Shown: positions 1 through 5,523 of the stretch, in pieces
Layout: each line of letters opens with the position of its first letter
How positions within the stretch are numbered: the first letter of the stretch is position 1
From: Candidatus Cloacimonas sp. SDB
GTDB taxonomy: Bacteria; Cloacimonadota; Cloacimonadia; Cloacimonadales; TCS61
Direction: 5' to 3'
NCBI GenBank assembly: GCA_001412425.1
Contig: LKUH01000483.1
Location: forward strand, 1 to 5,523
DNA length: 5,523 nt
Translations under genes and position numbers: made by a program
Notes under the pieces: model-generated
Told to the model about the DNA's origin: nothing
Databases searched by the model: none
The model's input: the letters and a program-made list of their open reading frames with translations, nothing else

Positions 1-96
1 AAACCGGTACTAAATTTTGCGTAATATCCTGACAGTGATTTGCTCTTTTTCAGGTTGGACTACCTTAACTTAAATCTGCAAATAAATAAAAAAAAC
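1..96. other. Left-edge stretch with no recognisable gene
   Basis: All three + frames hit stops early (TAA at 22-24, TAA at 11-13, TGA at 30-32), and no minus-strand start leads into a convincing gene. The stretch has more G+C than the leader that follows (roughly 40 per cent by hand count in the first 60 bases), so it may be the end of an upstream non-coding or intergenic segment. A five-base inverted repeat (CCTGA 28-32, TCAGG 50-54) has a long loop and no T-run after it, so it is not called a terminator. Confidence 0.5.
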
Positions 97-149
97 TTGA
101 CACTAAAACCACATTCAAATTTTTGAAGTTTATAATAAATATTTCAAAA
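97..149 (+). promoter_or_regulatory. Promoter-like leader of the first TetR gene with nested inverted repeats
   Basis: A perfect TATAAT lies at 131-136, 34 bases before the ATG at 170. A perfect TTGACA lies at 97-102, but the two are 28 bases apart, too far to be a standard sigma-70 pair, and no good -35 stands at 16-18 bases from the TATAAT. Two overlapping inverted repeats share the arm TTTGAA at 122-127: TTCAAA (114-119) pairs with it across 2 bases, and TTTTGAA (121-127) pairs with TTCAAAA (143-149) across the TATAAT. TetR proteins usually bind palindromes overlapping their own promoter, so these are autoregulatory operator candidates. That role is inferred. A+T richness raises the chance of coincidence. 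Confidence 0.45.
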
Positions 150-156
150 CTTTAAA

Positions 157-162
157 AAGGAG
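157..162 (+). promoter_or_regulatory. Ribosome binding site that fixes the first TetR start
   Basis: AAGGAG at 157-162 lies 7 bases before the ATG at 170. An in-frame TTG at 164 would lengthen the protein by two residues, but it begins only one base after the AAGGAG and cannot be used with it. The ATG at 170 is therefore the start. Confidence 0.85.
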
Positions 163-169
163 TTTGAAG

Positions 170-745
170 ATGGATAAAAGAGAAGATATTTTAAAAGCAG
201 CTTCGGCTGCCTTCCAAAAATACGGTCTCGCAAAAACAACTCTCGATGATATTTCTCACGAATGCGGCATCAAAACATCGGCATTGTATTATTATTTTAA
301 AAGCAAAGATGAAATACTGAATATGATGTTCGATACTGATTTACATAAAATTCAAAACAATATCAGAAACGCAGTCGAATCACAAAATACACCTCAAGAA
401 AAAATCAGCGCTTATATGATCGAAAAATTGAATTCGGTAAAAGAACAAAGAAAATATTTTTATTTGATCCGGAAATATAATCTACCTCTTAAGTACAAAA
501 ATATGGCTCAAGAACATAAACAAAAATTTGATGATTTTAAAATTGAATTATTGACTGAGATAATTTCTGACGGTATTAGAAATAAAACCTTTAATGTATA
601 TTCAATTGAATCTTTAGTACATATTATCACTGGTGTTACATTGGGTTTAAGTGTCAAAATCCTTATAGATAATCAAGATGTGGACATATCTTCAACAATC
701 AATAGTATCATTCAGATAATCTTACATGGAATAGAGATAAAATAA
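170..745 (+). CDS. TetR/AcrR-family transcriptional regulator (first of two)
   Basis: A 191-residue one-component repressor, the usual length for TetR proteins. Residues 1-50 form the N-terminal DNA-binding domain: helix 1 around residues 5-17 ending in F15 and G19, then a helix-turn-helix with TTLDDI (23-28), turn ECGI (31-34), recognition helix KTSALYYYF (35-43) and the classic FKSKDEIL (43-50). The rest (51-191) is the variable all-helical ligand-binding and dimerisation domain. Its sequence gives no ligand; a glycine-containing hydrophobic helix (HIITGVTLGL, 151-160) sits near the dimer face. The ATG at 170 is chosen because of AAGGAG at 157-162. The gene lies 209 bp upstream of a second TetR and an efflux operon, all on the same strand, so it may control that operon, itself, or a gene outside the window. 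The family call is secure; the target and ligand are unknown. Confidence 0.95.
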   Translation: MDKREDILKAASAAFQKYGLAKTTLDDISHECGIKTSALYYYFKSKDEILNMMFDTDLHKIQNNIRNAVESQNTPQEKISAYMIEKLNSVKEQRKYFYLIRKYNLPLKYKNMAQEHKQKFDDFKIELLTEIISDGIRNKTFNVYSIESLVHIITGVTLGLSVKILIDNQDVDISSTINSIIQIILHGIEIK

Positions 746-746
746 T

Positions 747-866
747 ATGACTTTTAAAAATATGCATAGGTTAAATGCAGGGATGCTCATAATAATTGTA
801 TTTGTTACAGGTAATTATATAAACAATTTTATAATTCAAAAAGCTCTTGCACAGAAAATGCTTTAA
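747..866 (+). CDS. Possible 39-residue membrane-segment ORF (uncertain)
   Basis: An ATG one base after the first TetR stop opens 39 codons ending in TAA at 864-866. The product has a basic start (KNMHR, residues 4-8), one strongly hydrophobic stretch (MLIIIVFVTG, 13-22) and a tail NYINNFIIQKALAQKML, so it would be a single-pass membrane peptide or the stub of a longer membrane protein. No good ribosome site is visible (only weak GGA at 728-730 and GAGA at 733-736), though coupling from the preceding stop is possible. An A+T inverted repeat (813-836) lies inside it, so this may be regulatory DNA that happens to be open. No family is recognised. It could be a real small protein, a remnant of a gene once paired with the first TetR, or chance. 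Confidence 0.22.
   Translation: MTFKNMHRLNAGMLIIIVFVTGNYINNFIIQKALAQKML
813..836. promoter_or_regulatory. A+T-rich inverted repeat, operator/promoter candidate 1
   Basis: AATTATA (813-819) pairs perfectly with TATAATT (830-836). With T820 bulged, AAA (821-823) also pairs with TTT (827-829), leaving a CAA loop. The right arm contains a TATAAT (830-835); the best -35 upstream is a weak TTACAG (805-810) with a long 19-base spacer. No T-run follows, so it is not a terminator. The pattern AATTATA-N5-AATTTTAT recurs 89 bases downstream at 902-921, which suggests a repeated protein-binding site for one of the TetR proteins. That role is inferred. Confidence 0.4.
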
Positions 867-904
867 TGAATCTGCATATAGAAATTCGTCCATTTCGAAA
901 AAAT

Positions 905-928
905 TATAATGATAATTTTATTATTATA
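905..928. promoter_or_regulatory. 24-bp near-perfect palindrome over a TATAAT, operator candidate 2
   Basis: Arms TATAATGATA (905-914) and TATTATTATA (919-928) are complementary at nine of ten positions. The exception is G911 opposite T922. The spacer is ATTT. The left arm is itself a TATAAT hexamer (905-910), with no good -35 at 16-18 bases. The palindrome ends 26 bases before the ATG of the second TetR, the typical place for an autoregulatory TetR operator. Together with three bases on its left it repeats AATTATA-N5-AATTTTAT from site 1. A perfect eight-base palindrome TTTCGAAA (893-900) lies just upstream. Repressor binding here is inferred from position and symmetry. Confidence 0.5.
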
Positions 929-954
929 GCGTATATTAATTCAAAGGTGAAATT

Positions 955-1566
955 ATGAGTTCAAAGAAAGATGAATCAATAATTGCTCTGAGGATTTTCT
1001 TTCAGAAAGGTTATGATTCAACATCGATAAATGATATAATTTCGGAGTGTCAAATATCAAAAGGAGGTCTATATTACCATTTTAAAAATAAAGAAAAAAT
1101 ATTTATTGAAGCTATCGATTATCTATTTGAAGAACTTGAAAAGTATGGAAAATCACTTTTTATTGAGACAAAGAACACAAAAAATATAATATATTCTTAT
1201 TTTAATTCATTAACTGATATTTCAAATATTCTTAAGGAAATCTTAGGTTCAAAAAACATAAAAATGGAAAACTTTTATATGCTTATAACAAATGCATTTA
1301 CTAAGTTTCCAAGTATTAAGGAAAAATATATAAAACTAAATGAAGCAATCCAAAAGTTACTAATTAATACATTGAAGAGTGCTCAACATAATGGAGAAAT
1401 CAAATGTAGTATTGATTGCAATACAATTAGTTTTATGATAAATATAATTGTAGAAGGATTTTTTATACATCATAGTACAATTAAAGAGTTTGAAGTTAAA
1501 GAAAATTGTGAGAAAATATTCCATTATATCTGGAATGGAATTTCAATAGAAAAATCAAAAATATAA
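955..1566 (+). CDS. TetR/AcrR-family regulator, operon-proximal (second of two)
   Basis: A 203-residue TetR-type repressor, and the likely local regulator of the efflux operon because it is its first gene. Residues 1-50 are the DNA-binding domain: helix 1 ALRIFFQKGY (11-20), then TSINDIISEC (23-32), recognition helix ISKGGLYYHF (34-43) and KNKEKIF (44-50). The remainder is the variable ligand-binding domain. It contains C151, C155 and C185 and paired histidines H172-H173. The ATG at 955 follows AAAGGTGA (943-950). The stop is 15 bp before the outer-membrane factor ATG, so the two are almost certainly co-transcribed. Base use differs from the pump genes: by hand count 16 of about 35 isoleucine codons are ATA, and the only arginine codon is AGG. 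This hints at a separate origin or relaxed selection. The ligand cannot be told from sequence. Confidence 0.95.
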   Translation: MSSKKDESIIALRIFFQKGYDSTSINDIISECQISKGGLYYHFKNKEKIFIEAIDYLFEELEKYGKSLFIETKNTKNIIYSYFNSLTDISNILKEILGSKNIKMENFYMLITNAFTKFPSIKEKYIKLNEAIQKLLINTLKSAQHNGEIKCSIDCNTISFMINIIVEGFFIHHSTIKEFEVKENCEKIFHYIWNGISIEKSKI

Positions 1567-1581
1567 ATTAACGAGGTTTAA

Positions 1582-2958
1582 ATGAAAAAATGCATATTGC
1601 TCATAATTACATTGTTAAGTTCTATAATGCTTTTCTCGGAAGTTATCACTTTGGAAGAAAGCATTTCTCTGGCAAAAGAAAATAACAAGGAGATCAATTC
1701 CGAAAGAAATGCTTTGAATTCATCAGAATGGTCGCAGAAGAATGCACTTACAAATTTTCTACCGAAAATTTCTTTCAATTCAACAATGATTCGCCTTGAT
1801 AGTGATACTTACGATACAGCAACAGAAATAATGTCTATTCCGGTGATGGATTCAACCGGCGCTGTCATTGGAACAATGCCTTTCTCTATGTCAGCGATGG
1901 GAACAGGTTTTTATAAAACTTCCTTCCAGAACAACTTAACTATTAAGCAACCGGTTTTTAATGGTGGAAAAGTCATTCTTGGTTATCAACTTTCAAAATT
2001 GGCAAAAGAACAGGCTATTTATTCGGTTCAGAACAAAGAAAATGATATAACTTATCAAGTTGCTTCCACTTATTTTAATATTCTGAAAATTCAAGACTTG
2101 ATGAAAATGATGGAAAAAAGCGTGGGATCTTCTAAATCTCATCTGCAAAAAGTTCAAGATAATTATGAAGTCGGAACTGCAAAAAAATCCGATGTATTGC
2201 AGTGGCGGGTTAAATTGCAAAATGATGAAACTGCTTTGAATGAAGTAAAAAATAATTTGAAAGTTCTTTTAACTCTTTGGAAAAACCTATTAGGAACAGA
2301 TGAAAGAAATATTAATCCTTCAGAAATAAATGTGACAAATTATGATGCTGAAATCAAAAAATATTCAACGATGGATGATGAACAGATAGAAAATGTGATC
2401 ATTAAATTGTTGGAAAAAACCAAGCAGAATAATCCTATTTTGAGAACTTTATCAACAACCGATAAAATGATGAAAAAGCAACTGATGATGGCAAAAGGGA
2501 ATTTTCTGCCTTCTTTAAATCTGCAATTTACTTATGAAATTGAAAACGATGATACACCTGATTTTTCCGGAGATGATAACTGGAATTTTGTTGCTGCATT
2601 TTCCTTACCGATCTTTTCCAGTGGTGCAAATTATACAAATTTGAAAAAGACGAAATACGATGTGAGAAAAACCAATTTAATGTTGGAATCAACAAAAGAG
2701 AACATTTTGGTAGGAGTAAAAAATGCCTATTATAATTTGGTTACAAATGCACAAACTGTTGAAAACAATAAATCATCGTTGGAATTCGCCAAAGAAAATC
2801 ACAAACTCATCAACAATCTTTTCGAGCAGGGAATGATCACCAATAGCGAACTCCTCGATGCAGATATAATGCTGTTTGCCGGTGAGATGAATCTTGTTTC
2901 TGCTTATTATGATTATTTGATCGCAACTTATGAAATTAAAAAATTTATAAATGAATAA
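1582..2958 (+). CDS. TolC-like outer-membrane efflux channel (OEP family)
   Basis: A 458-residue outer-membrane factor, normal for the family, which forms trimeric channels across outer membrane and periplasm. Residues 1-19 form a Sec signal peptide (MKK, hydrophobic core, LFS) with likely cleavage before E20. Cys4 is too close to the N-terminus to be a lipobox. The body shows the TolC internal duplication. Repeat 1 has FLPKISF (59-65), QPVFNGGK (123-130) and YEVGTAKKSDVLQWRVKL (195-212). Repeat 2 has FLPSLNL (308-314), LPIFSSGAN (342-350) and FEQGMITNSELLDADIML (414-431). Between the matched strands the first extracellular loop is long and methionine-rich (about 72-108), while the second is short and acidic (about 322-333). 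GAGG at 1573-1576 is 5 bases before the ATG. It lies 11 bp before the adaptor gene and supplies the exit duct for that pump. Confidence 0.96.
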   Translation: MKKCILLIITLLSSIMLFSEVITLEESISLAKENNKEINSERNALNSSEWSQKNALTNFLPKISFNSTMIRLDSDTYDTATEIMSIPVMDSTGAVIGTMPFSMSAMGTGFYKTSFQNNLTIKQPVFNGGKVILGYQLSKLAKEQAIYSVQNKENDITYQVASTYFNILKIQDLMKMMEKSVGSSKSHLQKVQDNYEVGTAKKSDVLQWRVKLQNDETALNEVKNNLKVLLTLWKNLLGTDERNINPSEINVTNYDAEIKKYSTMDDEQIENVIIKLLEKTKQNNPILRTLSTTDKMMKKQLMMAKGNFLPSLNLQFTYEIENDDTPDFSGDDNWNFVAAFSLPIFSSGANYTNLKKTKYDVRKTNLMLESTKENILVGVKNAYYNLVTNAQTVENNKSSLEFAKENHKLINNLFEQGMITNSELLDADIMLFAGEMNLVSAYYDYLIATYEIKKFINE

Positions 2959-2969
2959 AAGGAGATAAA

Positions 2970-4004
2970 ATGTTAAAAAGAACATTACTAATTATAACTG
3001 CCATTGGATTGCTTTTAAGCTTTGGGTGCAATTCCAGAAAAGAAGATACTGATGAAAAAGAAATAACGGGTAAAGGTGCAATTTATATTGAAACTGCAAA
3101 AGTTATTAAAAAAGATATTTACTCATACATCGAATATGCCGGACAATTGGAAGCAGTAAAAATCGTAGATGTTGTTCCAAATATTTCAGCAGTTATCGAG
3201 ACGATATTGGTCAAAGAAGGTGATTTTGTAAAGGAAGATGAACTGCTTGCAGTATTGGATTCGACTCAATTCAAACAGGCAAAACTGCAATTTGAGAATC
3301 TGAAAAAGACATACGAAAGAATGGAAGAACTGAAAAACAAAGGTTCTCTTGAACAAAGTAAATTTGATGAAGTGGAAACCGGATACAAAACTGCAAAAAC
3401 AGGTTTTGAATTCTTGCAGAAACATACAAATGTTCGCGCCCCAATCTCCGGAATTATCTCTTACATTTCAGTTAAAGAGAATGAAACTTTCAGCCCGGCT
3501 GCACCGACTGCACTTGGAAAACCCTGTCTTTTTCGTTTGATAAATTTGGATAAAATGAAAGCAAACATAAATATTTCGGATAAAGATATAACTGCTATAA
3601 AAGTCGGACAAAAGGTCATTGTGGAAACGGATTCAAATCCGGAGGAAGAATTCTTCGGTAAAATTTCTTTTGTATCTCCGCAGGCAGATAGAATGGCCGG
3701 AACTTTTTTGTGTGAAATCGAGGTCAACAATAAGGAGCATCTTCTAAAACATTTTCAATTTGCCCGAATTAAAATATTAACAGATGTTTCTGCGAACACC
3801 TTGGTTATTCCGCAAAATGCTTTGGTAAATTCCGATATTGTTTTTGTGATCGAGAATGATATTGCTCAAGAAAGAACCGTTACTACCGGAATTCAGAATG
3901 AATATGAGATAGAAATTTTATCAGGAATTTCCGAAAATGAGATCGTGGCGATCAAGGGAAATATCGGATTGAAAGATAATCTTCCTGTTCAATCAATCAA
4001 ATAA
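2970..4004 (+). CDS. RND efflux periplasmic adaptor (membrane fusion protein, HlyD/AcrA type)
   Basis: A 344-residue adaptor that links the RND pump to the outer-membrane channel. The N-terminus has KR, a hydrophobic core and LSFGC ending at C20. This is a probable lipobox, though serine at -3 is not the usual residue, so lipid anchoring is likely rather than certain. Domains in order: beta-barrel and lipoyl entry (about 38-97, with the lipoyl half AVIETILVKEGDFVKEDELL at 74-93); alpha-helical hairpin (about 99-150); second lipoyl half VRAPISGIISYISV (155-168); beta-barrel (about 189-270); and membrane-proximal domain (about 275-344, starting TLVIPQNALV). The hairpin tip reads R117-x3-L121-x6-E128, where the family's R-L-S channel-contact motif normally has serine. 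GGAG at 2961-2964 is 5 bases before the ATG and almost abuts the upstream stop. The next gene, the permease, starts 13 bp later. Confidence 0.97.
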   Translation: MLKRTLLIITAIGLLLSFGCNSRKEDTDEKEITGKGAIYIETAKVIKKDIYSYIEYAGQLEAVKIVDVVPNISAVIETILVKEGDFVKEDELLAVLDSTQFKQAKLQFENLKKTYERMEELKNKGSLEQSKFDEVETGYKTAKTGFEFLQKHTNVRAPISGIISYISVKENETFSPAAPTALGKPCLFRLINLDKMKANINISDKDITAIKVGQKVIVETDSNPEEEFFGKISFVSPQADRMAGTFLCEIEVNNKEHLLKHFQFARIKILTDVSANTLVIPQNALVNSDIVFVIENDIAQERTVTTGIQNEYEIEILSGISENEIVAIKGNIGLKDNLPVQSIK

Positions 4005-4017
4005 TCAGGAGTTCTAA

Positions 4018-5523
4018 ATGAGTCTATCAAAATTTGCCATAAATAGAAAGATCACAGTATTGATGGTTAGCATTTTGGTTATTATTTTGGGAAGTGTTGC
4101 CTTTTTCAGTTTGGGTTTGGATATGATGCCCGATATTGACTATCCGATGATTTCGATAATAACAACCTATCGAGGTGCTTCTTCATCAGATATTGAAGAG
4201 ACAATAACCAAACCAGTTGAAATGGTTATTTCCAGCGTAAAAAATGTTAAGAAAATAACTTCCCAGAGTGCGGAAAACCAATCAATCGTTTCTGTGGAAT
4301 TTGAATGGGGAACTAATATCGATGCCTCCTCGCAGGATATTCGTGATGCAGTGGAACAGATTATCGGATTTCTTCCTGCTGATGCAAACAGACCGATGGT
4401 GATGAAATTCAATGTCTCCGATATGCCGATCTTGATGTATGGAGTAACAGGGTTAGAAGATATTATCCAATTAGAAAAAATTCTCGAAGATGATGTAGCA
4501 ACCAGGTTGAAACAACTCAAGGGAGTTGCTTCGGTAATGTCTATGAGCAGTGAAGAAAGAGAGATTCAAGTAGTTGTCGATAAGATGAAATTGGATCAAT
4601 ACAATATTTCTATCAATCAAATTTCCAATATTATTCGAGGACAAAATCAGAACATTCCGGGTGGCAGCATCGATCAAAGACAAAATGAATTTCTTATAAG
4701 AACTATCGGTGAATATGAAACTTTAGCGGAAATTGAAAACACACCTGTAACAATGACAAAAACAGGAAAAACTATATTTATCAAAGATGTTGCTGAACTA
4801 AAAGACGGAATAATGGAGAGTAAATCGCATATCAGAACCAATAGGAAACCTACGGCAATGATGATGATCACCAAAGAATCAGGAGCGAATACTTTAACTG
4901 TAACAGATGCAGTAAAGAAAGAACTGACAGCCATCAAAAGCGAACTTGGTTCAAACATCGAATTTTCCGAAATATTAGATTTGGGTCAACCAATTCAATT
5001 AGTTACAAGCGGTGCAGTTTCTAATTTGCTTGTCGGCGGTTTGCTGGCAATATGTATTATGTTTCTCTTTTTAAGGAATTGGAGACCAACTCTGGCAATT
5101 TCATTGGCAATTCCCATTTCCTTAATTGCTACTTTTATACCGCTGTATCTGGCAAAATATACCTTAAACCTGATGACTTTAGGAGGTCTTGCTCTTGGAG
5201 TCGGAATGCTGGTAGATAATGCTGTGGTTGTGATAGAAAATATCTATCGAAATATGGAATTAGGGAAAAACAGGATTGCCGCTGCCGAAATAGGAACAAC
5301 CGAAGTAGCAATGGCAATTACGGCTTCTACTTTAACCACGGTTGCTGTTTTTTTCCCGATGGTTTTCAGCAAAGGTATTGCCGGAATATTGGTAAGAGGT
5401 TTAGCATTGACTGTTTCCTTTTCACTTTTTGCATCATTATTTGTTGCCCTGACAATTGTTCCCACTTTTGCTTCAGTATTCTTTCATAAAAAATCAATGC
5501 AAAAAACAAATGGGAAATCAGGT
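4018..5523 (+). CDS. RND-family efflux permease (AcrB-like), N-terminal half, cut by the window end
   Basis: An open frame of 502 codons without a stop to the last base; RND pumps are usually about 1000-1050 residues, so half is present. These proton-driven inner-membrane trimers drive the tripartite complex. Visible parts: TM1 (about 12-32) followed by LDMMPDIDYP (34-43); a roughly 300-residue periplasmic porter and docking region with QNQNIPGG (209-216) and IFIKDVAELKDG (253-264); TM2 (about 336-353) with FLFLRNWRPTL (349-359); TM3 (about 360-378); TM4 with GVGMLVDNAVVVIEN (394-408); TM5 and TM6 (about 432-490); then a basic linker. In TM4, D400 aligns with AcrB D407, and N401 replaces AcrB D408. 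The motif is not the DAA form of heavy-metal (CusA-type) pumps, so an organic substrate is more likely. AGGAG at 4007-4011 is 6 bases before the ATG. Confidence 0.97.
   Translation, partial: MSLSKFAINRKITVLMVSILVIILGSVAFFSLGLDMMPDIDYPMISIITTYRGASSSDIEETITKPVEMVISSVKNVKKITSQSAENQSIVSVEFEWGTNIDASSQDIRDAVEQIIGFLPADANRPMVMKFNVSDMPILMYGVTGLEDIIQLEKILEDDVATRLKQLKGVASVMSMSSEEREIQVVVDKMKLDQYNISINQISNIIRGQNQNIPGGSIDQRQNEFLIRTIGEYETLAEIENTPVTMTKTGKTIFIKDVAELKDGIMESKSHIRTNRKPTAMMMITKESGANTLTVTDAVKKELTAIKSELGSNIEFSEILDLGQPIQLVTSGAVSNLLVGGLLAICIMFLFLRNWRPTLAISLAIPISLIATFIPLYLAKYTLNLMTLGGLALGVGMLVDNAVVVIENIYRNMELGKNRIAAAEIGTTEVAMAITASTLTTVAVFFPMVFSKGIAGILVRGLALTVSFSLFASLFVALTIVPTFASVFFHKKSMQKTNGKSG

Noticed and set aside
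28..54. Inverted repeat CCTGA / TCAGG as a terminator of an upstream gene
   Set aside because: The five-base stem has a 17-base loop and no following T-run.
97..136. TTGACA (97-102) and TATAAT (131-136) as one sigma-70 promoter
   Set aside because: The spacer is 28 bases, against the usual 16-18. At most one of the two hexamers belongs to an active promoter with a weaker partner.
164..169. TTG at 164 as start of the first TetR
   Set aside because: It begins one base after the AAGGAG, too close for initiation; the ATG at 170 has a 7-base spacing.
813..836. Inverted repeat as an intrinsic terminator after the first TetR
   Set aside because: The stem is only A-T pairs and is followed by CAAAAAGC rather than a T-run, so it is better explained as a DNA-binding site.
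866..958. 30-codon ORF as an independent gene
   Set aside because: It lacks a ribosome site, covers the palindrome and the ribosome site of the second TetR, and its product shows no recognisable feature. It is kept only as part of the coupling observation.
1578..3730. Minus-strand open frames at 1578-1778, 1993-2220, 2773-2985, 3186-3425 and 3461-3730, and a + frame at 3349-3540
   Set aside because: They are shadows of the outer-membrane factor and adaptor genes; the translated products are low-complexity and resemble no protein family.
4167..5465. Several minus-strand open frames (4167-4520, 4471-4683, 4674-4958, 5135-5317, 5244-5465)
   Set aside because: All lie opposite the RND permease, whose + frame is open for 502 codons with clear family motifs. 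The minus products show no family features and have no convincing ribosome sites.
4018..5523. Permease as a truncated pseudogene
   Set aside because: There is no stop or frameshift up to the last base; the protein is incomplete only because the window ends.

Overview
The window is a low-G+C stretch read almost entirely from the + strand. It holds a tripartite RND-type efflux operon with its regulators. Product types are diderm (Gram-negative): an outer-membrane factor with a signal peptide, a periplasmic adaptor that is probably a lipoprotein, and an inner-membrane RND pump. Strong AAGGAG-type ribosome sites, heavy AAA/GAA/ATT codon use and high A+T suit a low-G+C anaerobic diderm lineage. 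Cloacimonadota or a relative of Bacteroidota would fit, but the sequence alone does not settle the phylum.

Layout. Bases 1-96 show no gene. Bases 97-169 carry a promoter-like, palindrome-rich leader. A first TetR-family regulator lies at 170-745. A 209-bp gap (746-954) follows. It holds a possible 39-codon membrane-segment ORF (747-866) and two A+T-rich inverted repeats (813-836 and 905-928), each covering a TATAAT hexamer and sharing the pattern AATTATA-N5-AATTTTAT. A second, distinct and markedly A+T-richer TetR regulator lies at 955-1566. After only 15, 11 and 13 bp gaps come the TolC-like outer-membrane factor (1582-2958), the membrane fusion protein (2970-4004) and the RND permease (4018 to the window end, still open at 5523, about half of a normal RND protein).

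Working model. The permease uses proton flux through its membrane helices to take compounds from the periplasm or inner membrane. The adaptor bridges it to the outer-membrane channel, which exports them. The second TetR is the first gene of the operon and probably represses its own transcription, and so the pump, from the palindromes just upstream. The first TetR has its own palindromic leader and a different recognition helix, so it probably reads another operator or ligand. There is no sign of a CRISPR array, insertion sequence, tRNA or rRNA, and no convincing intrinsic terminator. The architecture is a familiar efflux system. The less ordinary parts are the double-TetR control region and residue changes at known functional positions in the adaptor and the pump.
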